From Verpa conica (lineage: Eukaryota; Ascomycota; Pezizomycetes; Pezizales; Morchellaceae), in assembly GCA_033030425.1 (NCBI GenBank), contig JAUFSD010000015.1:806001-870000 (forward strand): a stretch of 64,000 nt of DNA, in the 5' to 3' direction. Made by a program: the position numbers and the translations under genes. This document shows, in pieces, positions 54,199 to 64,000 of the stretch. The notes beneath the pieces are model-generated. The model worked only from the letters and a program-made list of their open reading frames with translations, was not told the origin of the DNA and did no database searches. Each line of letters opens with the position of its first letter. Positions within the stretch are counted from its first letter, which is position 1.

Positions 54199-57100
54199 CG
54201 GGTTGGGAGGGTGTAGGAGGAGCAGCAGAGGTAAGGTGTGTGTGCTAATGACGCAGCTAGGCCAAGTCACCTATAACCTCACTGGAGAATAGCCCCCATA
54301 GCCCCTAGTAACTTCTCCCTCCAACCAGAATCCCCATGCGGTCCCAATAGATGCAATCGGCTTTACGGAGAATGAAATGCACCCTTTTACAAATCCTACT
54401 CCATTTGGGTGATACTTTTCCCTAAAGCTGACAGAGGTGCACAAACGTGGCCAATCAGTACCCCTGGACCTGCCCAAAGGTGTAATGTATAGCACGAACT
54501 TACGCGACATACACCCGTATTTTTAGTTCCCCACATAAATCACGCCGACCGATACATTGGGGGCCACACCTTGTGGCTGCACACTGCCACCCAAGACAGC
54601 CACTATTACAACAAAGCAGCACTTTCCTAAGCAGAGTGACATCTTAACCCCAAGTTACCGAGGTACTGTGGCTCACCCTCCCCCGTGAAAAGCGACAACG
54701 CAGCTGCACGGCTCGCCCGCGGAGAAACAGCGGATTTACCACGCCGACCCTGCAGACGATTGATCGATCGCCCCGCAAAGCAACCTAGAACCTAGTCCAG
54801 TCCCCCGATCGGTACCGCAAGGATACCAGACAGCCCCAGCGCATCCCACAGGTCGAGATTTCATGGCTTGAATCTCATCGCGCTTAATTGTTTTAGCCCA
54901 CAGGAGACCGGATAACCTCTTTCCAGGCCCATGGGACACCCAGTAGTGCACGTAGGCTTGGTCGATACTCGAGTGCACGTACAAGTGCAAGACACAAGCT
55001 TAGGCAATGTGTCTTTTTATCTCTTTACCGGTAAGTGCACATTCCCCTCGTGGCATTTGTTACTGCTGCTGCCGCCGCAGCAGATTAGCCATCCTGCCAT
55101 CGCTAGTTTGGATAAGATATCTCGCGAAGGGAAAAAGTAAAATCGAGATAATCGGCGCCCCCGGGAAAAAAAACGTGAGCTCAATTCTAATCCGCACTGA
55201 TATGATCACGGGTCCATCAAATATTATACATACATAATACATGTATGGATCAGAAACATATGTGTATGACTTACGAAATCTCAATGCCTACATATATCCA
55301 AAGCTCTCCTGACAATCCTGTGATAATTTTATTCAATCACGAGGTGTGGTGTGTGGTGTGTGGGATAGAATCACGTTTCTACATACGAAACAGGAAAAGA
55401 AAAGAGACAGCCCATTACTGGCTAAAATGAGCCGACAACAAAGGAATTAGCCAACCTTGAAAAATACCTAATGTCTCTGGCATCGTATTCACAAGATAAT
55501 CATGCTCTTGCACTGGCCAACGGATGTTAGACCGGTGCGTCGGTTATCGTCCCGGACTTCTCATCTTTGTCGGGCCCCCGAGGGTTTTCATCCTCGATCT
55601 TCTCGCTTATGCCCAAAGGGTATAAAAGTCTACTCATCCGCCTGCCTTTTCCGTTAAGTTTCTCGCACTAGATAGGGAGGGGAGGGTGCAGAGCAGAGAG
55701 AGCACCGTGGGCAGTGAGCACTAGAGCACAGTGTAAGCACTGTAACTGACACTGACAGGAAAAGCAGCTCTCTCTCAAAGTTTCAGAGTTCATCTCCCGG
55801 AACTCGGGTTTTCGTGGATAAGCGAGCGGTAGCTACTCCAGGTTAGTATTAGCCAGTGAGATCTGTTCGCCGGCTAGAGCTGGTCTAGGCCTGGCAACCC
55901 TGTCGGCCCGGTCGAGCTTTGAATGGTCCAGAACCAACACTAATCTGCATCTTGCAGCAGGGAGTTTGGGGGAAAAATCTTTCTAAGATCCTTCCATACA
56001 TACTTCTAGCGGGAATATGTGCGACAACACCCAGCCGTGTTACATTAGCTGTGCATGCATGCGCCTCACAGTCTCGTTGTTATCGATTGCAGGGTTTGTG
56101 ACACGAACTGACAGGCAGCAGCCACACCTCGGCGCGAATTTTTACCATGAGGAGCATGCACTTCGCAACTCCCATTGGCTGGCTGTGCTATGGATCTGAA
56201 AATTTTCCTTTATGCTTGTGTGGATCAACTGCCACACCAATAAAGCTTTTTAAGAGGGAAAACGGTAGTTTATCCCTGAACGATTACAAATTCCCTCCCT
56301 CAAATGCCTGTACTGATTTACAACCCCTTTCTTCCCAACATATTCAACCGGGTGAAAATGAATGGTTTTGTACGAATACAAATAAATTCGCTCATAAGTA
56401 TCTTGCATTTTACATTATTAAATCTTACTTATTTCTTACTACTTATATCACTTATTGCTTATTTCACGTCAACAAATACAAATACATGTAGCTTTCTCCG
56501 TTCGGCCGTGTGGGGGCTGTAGAGTTCCCTTTAAAATGATCATTACCACTCCTTTGCCTGGGTGCGTTAACCGGTTAATGGATCACTGATCATTGACCTC
56601 GGCTGTATTCTTAGGCGCCCGATATTTCCGCGGAATCGCGCCTATCCGGCCCTCCGTAAGGTTCCGCTGGTCTATTCGTCATTCCGATGATGTCGCATGC
56701 CGAGCCTGCCCAGTTTTTTTCAGCCTGTACCCGGGCGGCTTTGTCGGAGCCGAGAATGATGCAACCGCAGGGGAGAGAGAGAAAAGGAGAGAGAAAAAAA
56801 ACTTGGCTTATGATCTGCAATGCCACATGGAGAATTCACCGAATAAGGAACTGTTCTGGAAACCGGGAGAAGATGCCAGTTGGGGGGTTCAGAACGCTGG
56901 CAAGGGTGAAGGCTATGCTACACAGAACCATAACAAGCGAGTCCAGATCGCGGAGCCGACCGGACTCGCTCATAGCTCCATGCAAGTCTCGGAACAATGC
57001 GTTGCATCCTGTTTGTGTAGCCCACCTTGTGCCATGCGAGGAAGGGTCCGTTCTTAATTTTTCTTTTTTTTTTCGGCACTCAGCGAACATACATATGCAT

Positions 57101-58062
57101 GATGTCCTAAAATTACATGCAATCTCTTTTTAGAGTAATATACCTGTGCTCAGTATGTGGTACATGCAGATGTTAAGTTATGGTCGTGCATAAATAGGGA
57201 TCTTGATTGTGTGCAGGGGGGGGGACGAGAGACACTGAATCAGCATCCATCAAATAAGGGGAGTGGTTCGGAACCCCCGCGGCCACTTTGTTCAAGGGTG
57301 GTAACAGGTCTTTGCTCTGCCTGAGTTGTGACCCATGAGACTCTTTGTGTCAGTACCCAGTTTTCCCTGCATACACTGTAGAACCGGAAGATAAACTAGG
57401 CTGGCGGCCCTATTCGTTCATCAAGCATAATCGGCCCGCCCTGAGCCCCTATATGGATGTTGCTATTATTACCAATCCACTTTTGTAAAATTTTATAGTT
57501 ATGATGAGATGTAGTGCATTTTGCGGTACTGACGGACGGTAAATCCCTCGCCTCAGGGAGTTTCGAGCTTAAACCTGATATCCACTCTGCTGAAATGCGA
57601 GGCTTGAACTTTGGATAGGGTGCCTCATACTTGACGTGTCCCTAGATCTTCATTCCGTCAGACGGACGAAACATGTACGCATAAACGAGATGTAAAAAAA
57701 AAATCTGTTGTCAATTTTTCAGCTCTCGCTTGCTCCTTTCCTTGTTTTTTTTTGTTTTTTGCGTGATAAGATTGCCAGGCTGGGCTCGGTTCTTGGTGAG
57801 CTCCCCCACAAGATCGATCGTGGGAAGCATGGCCTCACTGAAAGATAATAACCCTTGCTTCGACCGTTGGCCAGAACGGCACCGTCAAAGCTTTCCCTCG
57901 TGGGCGTGGTGGACCCTGCAGCTCCCAGCCCGGCCGGCGGGAACCCCGCGCAACAAAACGTGGCAGGTCCCAGCACGCAACTGCGCCATTGTGAAGCCAA
58001 GTGATCCACGATTTTACAAAAGGTGAATCGCACGGATGACGGTGATTATAGTGCGTCCTGTA

Positions 58063-58087
58063 TGTTTTGCTTTGTTTTGTTTTGTTT
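58063..58087. repeat. (TTTTG)n microsatellite
   Basis: Short imperfect pentanucleotide run of TTTTG units. Confidence 0.75.
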
Positions 58088-60669
58088 CTTAAGAGTCGCT
58101 CGATGTTGTGTGAGCTGACGAGGCCCCATCACCGATGAGACTGCATTTGGGAGGGGGGTTGATGTCAAATTACCAATACATGCACGTTAACTCGGGTCGT
58201 GCGCCAGGGCTGGATGTTGATTGAAACCGTCGATCTAGATATCTAGTCTTTAGATGTGTTTTACCATGCGCGACCCAGTGCTTATTGTAGAAATGTTAAT
58301 ACGCGGGAATCAATTGGGCCCGCTAGCCCCCATGTGCTTGTGTGTTGATCAGGTGGCCCCATGAGCTACTATCTGCCGTTTCAAGCTCTCAATCGGCTTC
58401 CCCGTCTCTCTCTAAGCTGGAGGAGCGCTTTGATAGCTGCCAGCGCCGTTTACCGTGGTTAACGGGCCATGACCACCGCAGTGGCCGAGCTCAGGTGCCA
58501 ATGGCCGCACTGCCCGCCGGTTAGGCTCGGGCTATCTCTAGGCAGAAAAGGCTGGTCCCAGCACGCCGTCCCCTCATCTGGGTCGCCTGAGCCAACGGTT
58601 CGGCTAAAAATTAACTAAGACGGTAAGCGATTAAGGCAGGACCAGATCGAGCATTGTCCATCCGGCTGGGTTTACTGTTGCACCGATAGCCGGTGCTTAG
58701 TTAGAATCATTACCCCATCTTTTCTGATCGTTTCAGCTCCGCCACGACCTACTGTCCTAAAAGCGTACGTAAGTCCCGTTTGCCTGCATTTCGAGCCGAG
58801 ACGTTACCAAGATTTGAAGGATCGTTCCCGGGGTACGGTTATTTGAAGGGGAGAAGGAGGCTCTGCAGGCTCACAGCTTCAGCTGAGGTACTACACAGGC
58901 ACATGTGTGACTGGTGGCATGGAACTGCCCCTTACGGCAGGCATTCAGGACGCGTAGCCTTAATGCTTTTCCCTTTCCTTTTCCGCTATACATTTCGCCA
59001 CATAGGTAGATCTGAACGCTAGCTCACAGGGACGCGACTTATAGGTGGATATTAAGTTAAGGTTGTGGCTGTGCATGGCCGAGTTTACCACCTCCATAAA
59101 GGTGATTGGCTTCCACTATGCACTTTTGAAAATCCATCTGCCCGGTTAGTCGATGATCATCACTTAGAAAAAACACTACCACTTGCTCTACAATATTCTA
59201 CTATAGTTATCTAGGGGCTTCCACAAGGCTAAAAGTCAGGCTTCTTAATTGTTTCCAAATACTTTGGAAGTACTATAAATTACATATATCAGGTACACCA
59301 GTAGAAATTCAACGGGTATCATGATCCGCGCGGGATGTACAGGGGGGATTTTACTCGGAACAGCTTATCCATAGATTATTCAACAAAGTTTCTGTGGGTC
59401 ATTACCGGCTATAGTAGCTGTTAGGGATTAATCAATGGAGATAACGGGGATGAAAACTCTGACATACAGGACGAAAGTCTGCCTTGCAATTTCTCTGGAC
59501 TTTTTGATCTGGTAATCCAGATGTTTCTCGTGGAAATGTTTTTTTAATTGGCTCCCGATCTCCCCCGTTGTTCCTGGCTATCACCACCGACTACCGTACC
59601 TGATCCCGAGCACGTACTTGCCTGCGTGTTTGACAACACATTTTGGAACGCGTAGCATGAATATCAGGAGTTGAAAATTCTATCTACGAATCATTCATTG
59701 GCTCTTGCAATACTAGATATCGCAACTCATGGCATTGCGTCTGGGTTGCTGCGTTTTTTTCATGTGTTGGTTTTCCCTCAAACGTTGCGCTTATTGGCCC
59801 TAGCTGCATGGTTGGCCAAGCTGTCAAACACTGTGCCTTGGCAACGGGATTAGGGGTGGGATTGGGAACTTGAGAACAGCGCGAGGCTGTTCGCCTTCTT
59901 TCGCCTTCTTTAAGGCATACATTTGATCTTCGTTGCTTTCATGCCAGCTTGTTCGCATACACCTTTCAAGATTTTCTTACGCGTATTCGTGTCAGGGGTG
60001 ACTCCACAAATAGCAGATGTAAAAGGGGAAAGCCAGGTTTCCAATGGCTCTAGTCACATAACTCTACTGATCAGGAACACTTGTCCCAACAGCTGCCGAA
60101 GTAGCTCGATTCCAAAAAAGAGTCATTCCTGTCACGAGCTGCTATCAGTATTGCAAGATATTGCATGGAAACGTTAGCGCACGTACCAGGGCTATACCTA
60201 TGTCAATAATACATGTAGTTGGACTTAATTCAACCACGATCACAAGTACAATGCCAATGTTGTATTGAGGTGTACCCTTACTCCTGAGTAGAATATACTA
60301 GGCTATAGTCTCAGTTCCAAATCATCAGGTTGTATCGTGTTGAGAGGTGCATGTAGGTGTTGTATCACATGACCATCATCATCATCCGCGGTTGATGTAG
60401 ACGTTCGCATTCGCGGAGTCATCGGAGCAGTCGCCCAACGTTTTTTCCGGATCCAGTACAGCCCGGTCGTACACATTTTCCCTGGTGGGATGATTCTCGA
60501 ATGGTCGCGCGCATTCTGCTTGCAATTGGTTACACATGCTTGGTAAAAAATCTGGTAAGGTGCATGGCGGCTAATGGCTTCGTTTTACGTATATCCTGGT
60601 CCAATGGGTCGATAGCTGGAATTCTCTTCTTTTTCTTGCGTGGGGTATTATGGAGGGTGCTTATACAGA

Positions 60670-60683
60670 AATAATAATAATAA
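60670..60683. repeat. (AAT)n microsatellite
   Basis: Four to five AAT units in tandem. Confidence 0.7.
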
Positions 60684-62229
60684 AGTGTAATTTACACGGA
60701 AATGAACGGATACGTAAGCTAGGACTAAGGTCTTGCTGACAATTTTTTTTTTCCTATTCTGGTAGACCCTACCGGTGTTATACGAAAACCAATAACATTA
60801 CTCATCTAATAAATGTAATTGTCAGCAGTGTTAACCCGTCTTTTCCGTAGTTATGTGCCTCATGGTGATACGTTTTCGAAGTTCAATATCTCTAGTAGTA
60901 ATAAGCAAAACATCTCAGTCAGATTACTCCGGACACGGAGTTAATCCTTATCATTGTAGCGAGCCGGGAGCAAGATTTCCCCGCCGCCGGCTCGCATATG
61001 TATCTGACCATAATATCGAGATACCTAGGCGCAGGCGAAGTATATACCTAGAGGAGTATATGTTAGAGAGTAGAGCGATATGCATAATATTAAATTAAAT
61101 ATTAAAATACCTTATCTCATAAGACTAGATCGTGTTTTCCCACGTGTCGCAAACCTGGGCCCTGCACATCATCCGAATGACTATCTGTGATCAAAGACCC
61201 GAGCGTTAAATCTCTGAGGACTGGAAAATTGCAGTACTGCATGTAGTCTTAGTATAGGCGCATAAATATGAGAATATACATCGCCCATATAAAACCATGA
61301 CTTTCTTTAATTAAATAGGGCAAATATAAAAGTAGAAATTTGATTTTAGTGGTTTGAGGTTTTTATTTGTGATTTTTTGGATGTCAAGTTTTGCTTTGAC
61401 TGAGAAATTATTCATAGGTTATCACTCGTTATTATGTCTGTGGGCTGTGTTTGAGGAATACTTCTTAAATAGACGGTATGTCCGCTAGCGAAGAAATACC
61501 ATAGCTATAAAACATTGAGGTCTCTACAGACTAGGCAAAGGTTTCTGAATAGGAGGCACACCATTGGAAGAAACATATGTATGAAGCGTATATATCTTAG
61601 GCAGCAAGTTTGTAGCTAGTTAAGTTTTGACTATATATAACTAACGAAAAAGAAGTAAAAATTTAAGAATAGTAATGGAAAAAGGGAAATACTTAACAAA
61701 GATTAAAAGGATTCCGTGTTTGGTGGTAGAAATAAACAAATAAGAGCTATAGAATAACGGAAGTGGGGCATAGACTTCCCACTACTATATACTGAATACT
61801 AGATCCTCACCACTATTCTTTAAATAAACTTAAGTGGGCTCCCGTGGAAAGAAGGAGTATAAAATAAGGGAAGGAATTTAATAGAAAAAAACAGCTGTAA
61901 TAAGAAGGAAAAAAGAGGGGCAACAAGAAAAAAAGAAAAAACTAATATGACCCCTTAATTAGTGCTAGATAAGAAGCCACTAATTCCAAGTCATCCATAA
62001 TTTCTGAAAAGTCTGCTGATCTCTCATCAGTATTAGACCCTACTTTGGAGGCCAGGAATGTAAATCTAATAAATCAGTCGACATGCGGTAAGTACCTATC
62101 GGTTATTGAGAGGAGTCTTACTTCCTGTCGACCGGTAGAATTTTAGTTAGTACATCTTTATGCTCAAAATACGCAGCTATGCCTAATACCATCTTTATAT
62201 CGCTATATAATGCTAAGAGGTTGACTCTC

Positions 62230-63872
62230 CTATAAAGAAATAGCTAGATTACTTTCTAATGACCTCGGTGTGCCGCTGCGCATAATGTAGTGTTTCCCCA
62301 AAAGTCTGGAATCGTGGTATCGTCTTAAATTTCTAGAAGCGCCTGGACTATCGAAATATGTCCCCTGGAGGTAGCCCAATAGATCTTTACTCGTTGATAA
62401 TTTCCTGTGACCAATAAATTCACCATCCACCCAACTAACAGCATGACTATTTTATATCCGCCGTGGGCTACAGCATGGAATGCAGCTTGTTCATAGTTAT
62501 CTCCTTGAGAATAAATAGCTCTTTTTTCAAAGAGTATTCGAACTATCTTAGCATACCTTTCACTAGCTACAGTGTTTAGCACGGTCCATCCGTCGTCATC
62601 TGTGGAGGAAGGGTTGCCATCGTTCTCAAGGGTAACTTGGCCGCTGGTACATGACCACCCCGAGCCGTCGAGTACAATACAGTAAATCCATCTTTCCTCA
62701 TATCAGATAAGTTGGCCTTCTCACAAAGAGTATTCTGGCTACTGCTTCATTAACACCCCGCGCTGCCGGGTGCAATATAGTATACTATTAATTTCCCACT
62801 GTATAAGTTAGCCCCCTTTACAAGAAGTGGTCAGACAGCTGGTTCGCTCCTCTGGGCTGAAAACTTCAATGCGGCTCACTCATCGTTATCTCTACCCAGT
62901 AGTTTGGTCCCTCTCTCGAGTAGTAGCTTGACTGCTAGTACATGACTACCTCGGACTACCTCGGACTACCTCGGACTACCGAGTGCAATACAGCCCGTCC
63001 ATATTACAAGGTCTTGCGCTATTATTAAGTAATACTTGAGCTAAACTATTGAGCTCACGAGAAACTGCATGGTGTGGTGGGGGGTTTCCGAGGCTGTTTT
63101 TAACTGGGATATTAGCGCTATTCCCAAGCAGTAGCCAGACCATCGATTCATGGCCCCCGAAGGTTGCTAATTGTAATACGGTTCATCCTCCCTTGTCTCG
63201 GTGAGATAGCTCCGCTCCCTTCTGAGGTAGTAGTTGGGACAACCCTCGTTGTTGTCAGAAAATGCATAGTGCAAATTAGTACATCTAAAGGCGTCCTGAA
63301 TTGAGGGGTCAGTACTCTGATGCCGTGCCAAAATACCAGATACACTATCGACTTATCCCTCTGGAGTAGTAGGTGGGGTATGGTAGATCCGTAATTGCTC
63401 TTTAAGATTTTTGCGCTAACATCGAGAAGCACTTGTGCTACTTTCCGGTATCGATGAGAAAATGTGTGGTAAAGTAAGGATTCTCCAGAGTTACCTTTAA
63501 ATACTATATCGACGCTATTCTCAAGTAGTACTCGGACCACTGTCCTATGATCACCTAATTTCACTGATTTCGGTGAGCCCCATCCTATATCATTTCGGGC
63601 GCAGAGCTTTGCTCCCTCTTAAGCATTAATCAGACAATCCCTACATTTCTGCTGGATACTGCATCGTTTAAAGGAGTATATCAATAGTAATCTTCAAAGG
63701 AGGTATCTACACCGTTATCAAGTACTATTTGAGCTCTCCTCGAAATTTTGTGAAGCTGTATGGAGTAGTAGGGAACTTCCGATTTAACCTGAGATATCAA
63801 TCCCACTACCATCAGCCAGGTAGCAATTGGAATAGCGATGCCACTCGTAGAAAGTCCCAGGACCTCGGCCAT
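62230..63872 (-). pseudogene. Second decayed ankyrin-repeat gene
   Basis: The ATG at 63872 opens MAEVLGLSTSGIAI, which resembles the N-terminal domain that begins many fungal NLR-like and ankyrin proteins (MAEVLG..ASGI type). The frame then breaks repeatedly. Ankyrin-like segments reappear in different frames: 63148-63564 (DHRTVVRVLLENSVDI, then YRKVAQVLLDVSAKIL) and 62325-62582 (RYAKIVRILFEKRAIY, then HGGYKIVMLLV and RGHISIVQALLE). Between them the repeats are visible only across stops and frame changes. A 10-bp tandem triplication lies at 62945-62981. It is more degraded than the ankyrin gene at 13.6-15.5 kb and has a different N-terminal type, so the two are separate gene losses. Confidence 0.75.
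62945..62981. repeat. 10-bp tandem repeat (CTCGGACTAC)3
   Basis: Three perfect tandem copies plus a partial one inside the second ankyrin pseudogene. Being 10 bp, the unit shifts frame with each copy and is one visible lesion. Confidence 0.85.
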
Positions 63873-64000
63873 AACTGGTACGAGCCCAAAGGCTCTCTGG
63901 GTATATTTAGATAAGTATTTGGTTTTATGAGTAGCATCTGGTGACTTCGAAGGGTATAGAGAAGTTAGATAAATAACTCGATGACTAGCAGTTAATGACT
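63873..64000. other. 5' flank of the second ankyrin pseudogene
   Basis: Short remaining edge of the window with no feature seen. It is presumably the old promoter of the leftward ankyrin gene. Confidence 0.4.

Larger units (their letters stand above)
53365..62229. other. Nearly 9 kb without a recognisable gene
   Basis: The first 1.2 kb is the pyrimidine-rich promoter side of the zinc-finger gene, with microsatellites. 55.5-60.5 kb is clearly richer in G+C than other intergenic DNA here. A TATAAAAG box lies at 55621-55628, followed by a CT-rich stretch. Many 60-150-codon open frames exist on both strands (for example 56593-57133), but none shows family motifs or exon joins. 60.6-62.2 kb is AT-rich again, with purine-rich A tracts at 61.6-61.95 kb. 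It may be the long control region of the zinc-finger gene, an unrecognised non-coding transcript, or decayed repeats. Confidence 0.4.

Noticed and set aside
55066..55086. CTGCTGC/GCAGCAG short hairpin
   Set aside because: Simple trinucleotide composition explains it; there is no gene context for a terminator.
56593..57133. Overlapping open frames of about 150 codons in two phases
   Set aside because: No recognised domain, no splice continuity and low-complexity tracts; overlapping frames in GC-richer DNA are expected by chance.

Overview
The window is nuclear DNA of a filamentous ascomycete (Pezizomycotina). The evidence is a pentafunctional AROM protein, an IRA/NF1-type RasGAP, a fungal RAT1 with a zinc knuckle, a Csk1-type kinase, and introns of mostly 46-130 nt with GTANGT-like donors. 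There is also a solitary 5S rRNA-like gene outside any rDNA array and ankyrin genes with the N-terminal domains typical of Pezizomycotina NLR-like proteins. Only six clearly intact conserved protein genes, a kinase gene with a doubtful 5' end, and two small lineage-specific genes occupy 64 kb. That low density would fit a repeat-rich lineage such as Pezizomycetes, but this placement is a guess.

Layout. 1-9.3 kb: two minus-strand genes in tandem, RAT1 (1346-4825) and the muniscin SYP1 (6305-9324). 10.7-11.9 kb: a Csk1-like kinase (+) with a reading-frame problem at its 5' end. 12.0 kb: a 5S rRNA-like gene (-). 13.6-15.5 kb: a decayed ankyrin-repeat gene (-). 15.9-16.5 kb: a cluster of short inverted-repeat elements flanked by TA. 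19.3-27.7 kb: the RasGAP gene (+, about 2600 codons). 28.8-29.4 kb: a long-hairpin element flanked by a perfect 16-bp duplication. 30.1-32.4 kb: an OPT/YSL-type transporter (-). 35.1-37.7 kb: two related small genes for secreted or membrane-anchored poly-glycine proteins with a Kex2-type site (+). 41.1-46.1 kb: AROM (+). 46.5 kb: an intron-containing tRNA-Ala(AGC) (+). 51.2-53.4 kb: a C2H2 zinc-finger regulator (-), followed by almost 9 kb without a recognisable gene. 62.2-63.9 kb: a second decayed ankyrin gene (-).

Functions. The intact genes are mostly housekeeping: nuclear RNA decay and transcription termination (RAT1), early endocytosis (SYP1), CDK activation (Csk1-like), Ras shut-off (IRA), metal-chelate or peptide import (OPT) and aromatic amino-acid synthesis (AROM, with a TGAGTCA Cpc1/Gcn4-type site just upstream). 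They are not an operon or an obvious cluster. The most unusual items are the 633-bp hairpin element whose target was itself a perfect short palindrome, and the pair of SP-LEKR-polyGly-TM genes, which I do not recognise from any named family. All exon joins were read by eye from splice signals, frame continuity and remembered family signatures; nothing was searched or computed.
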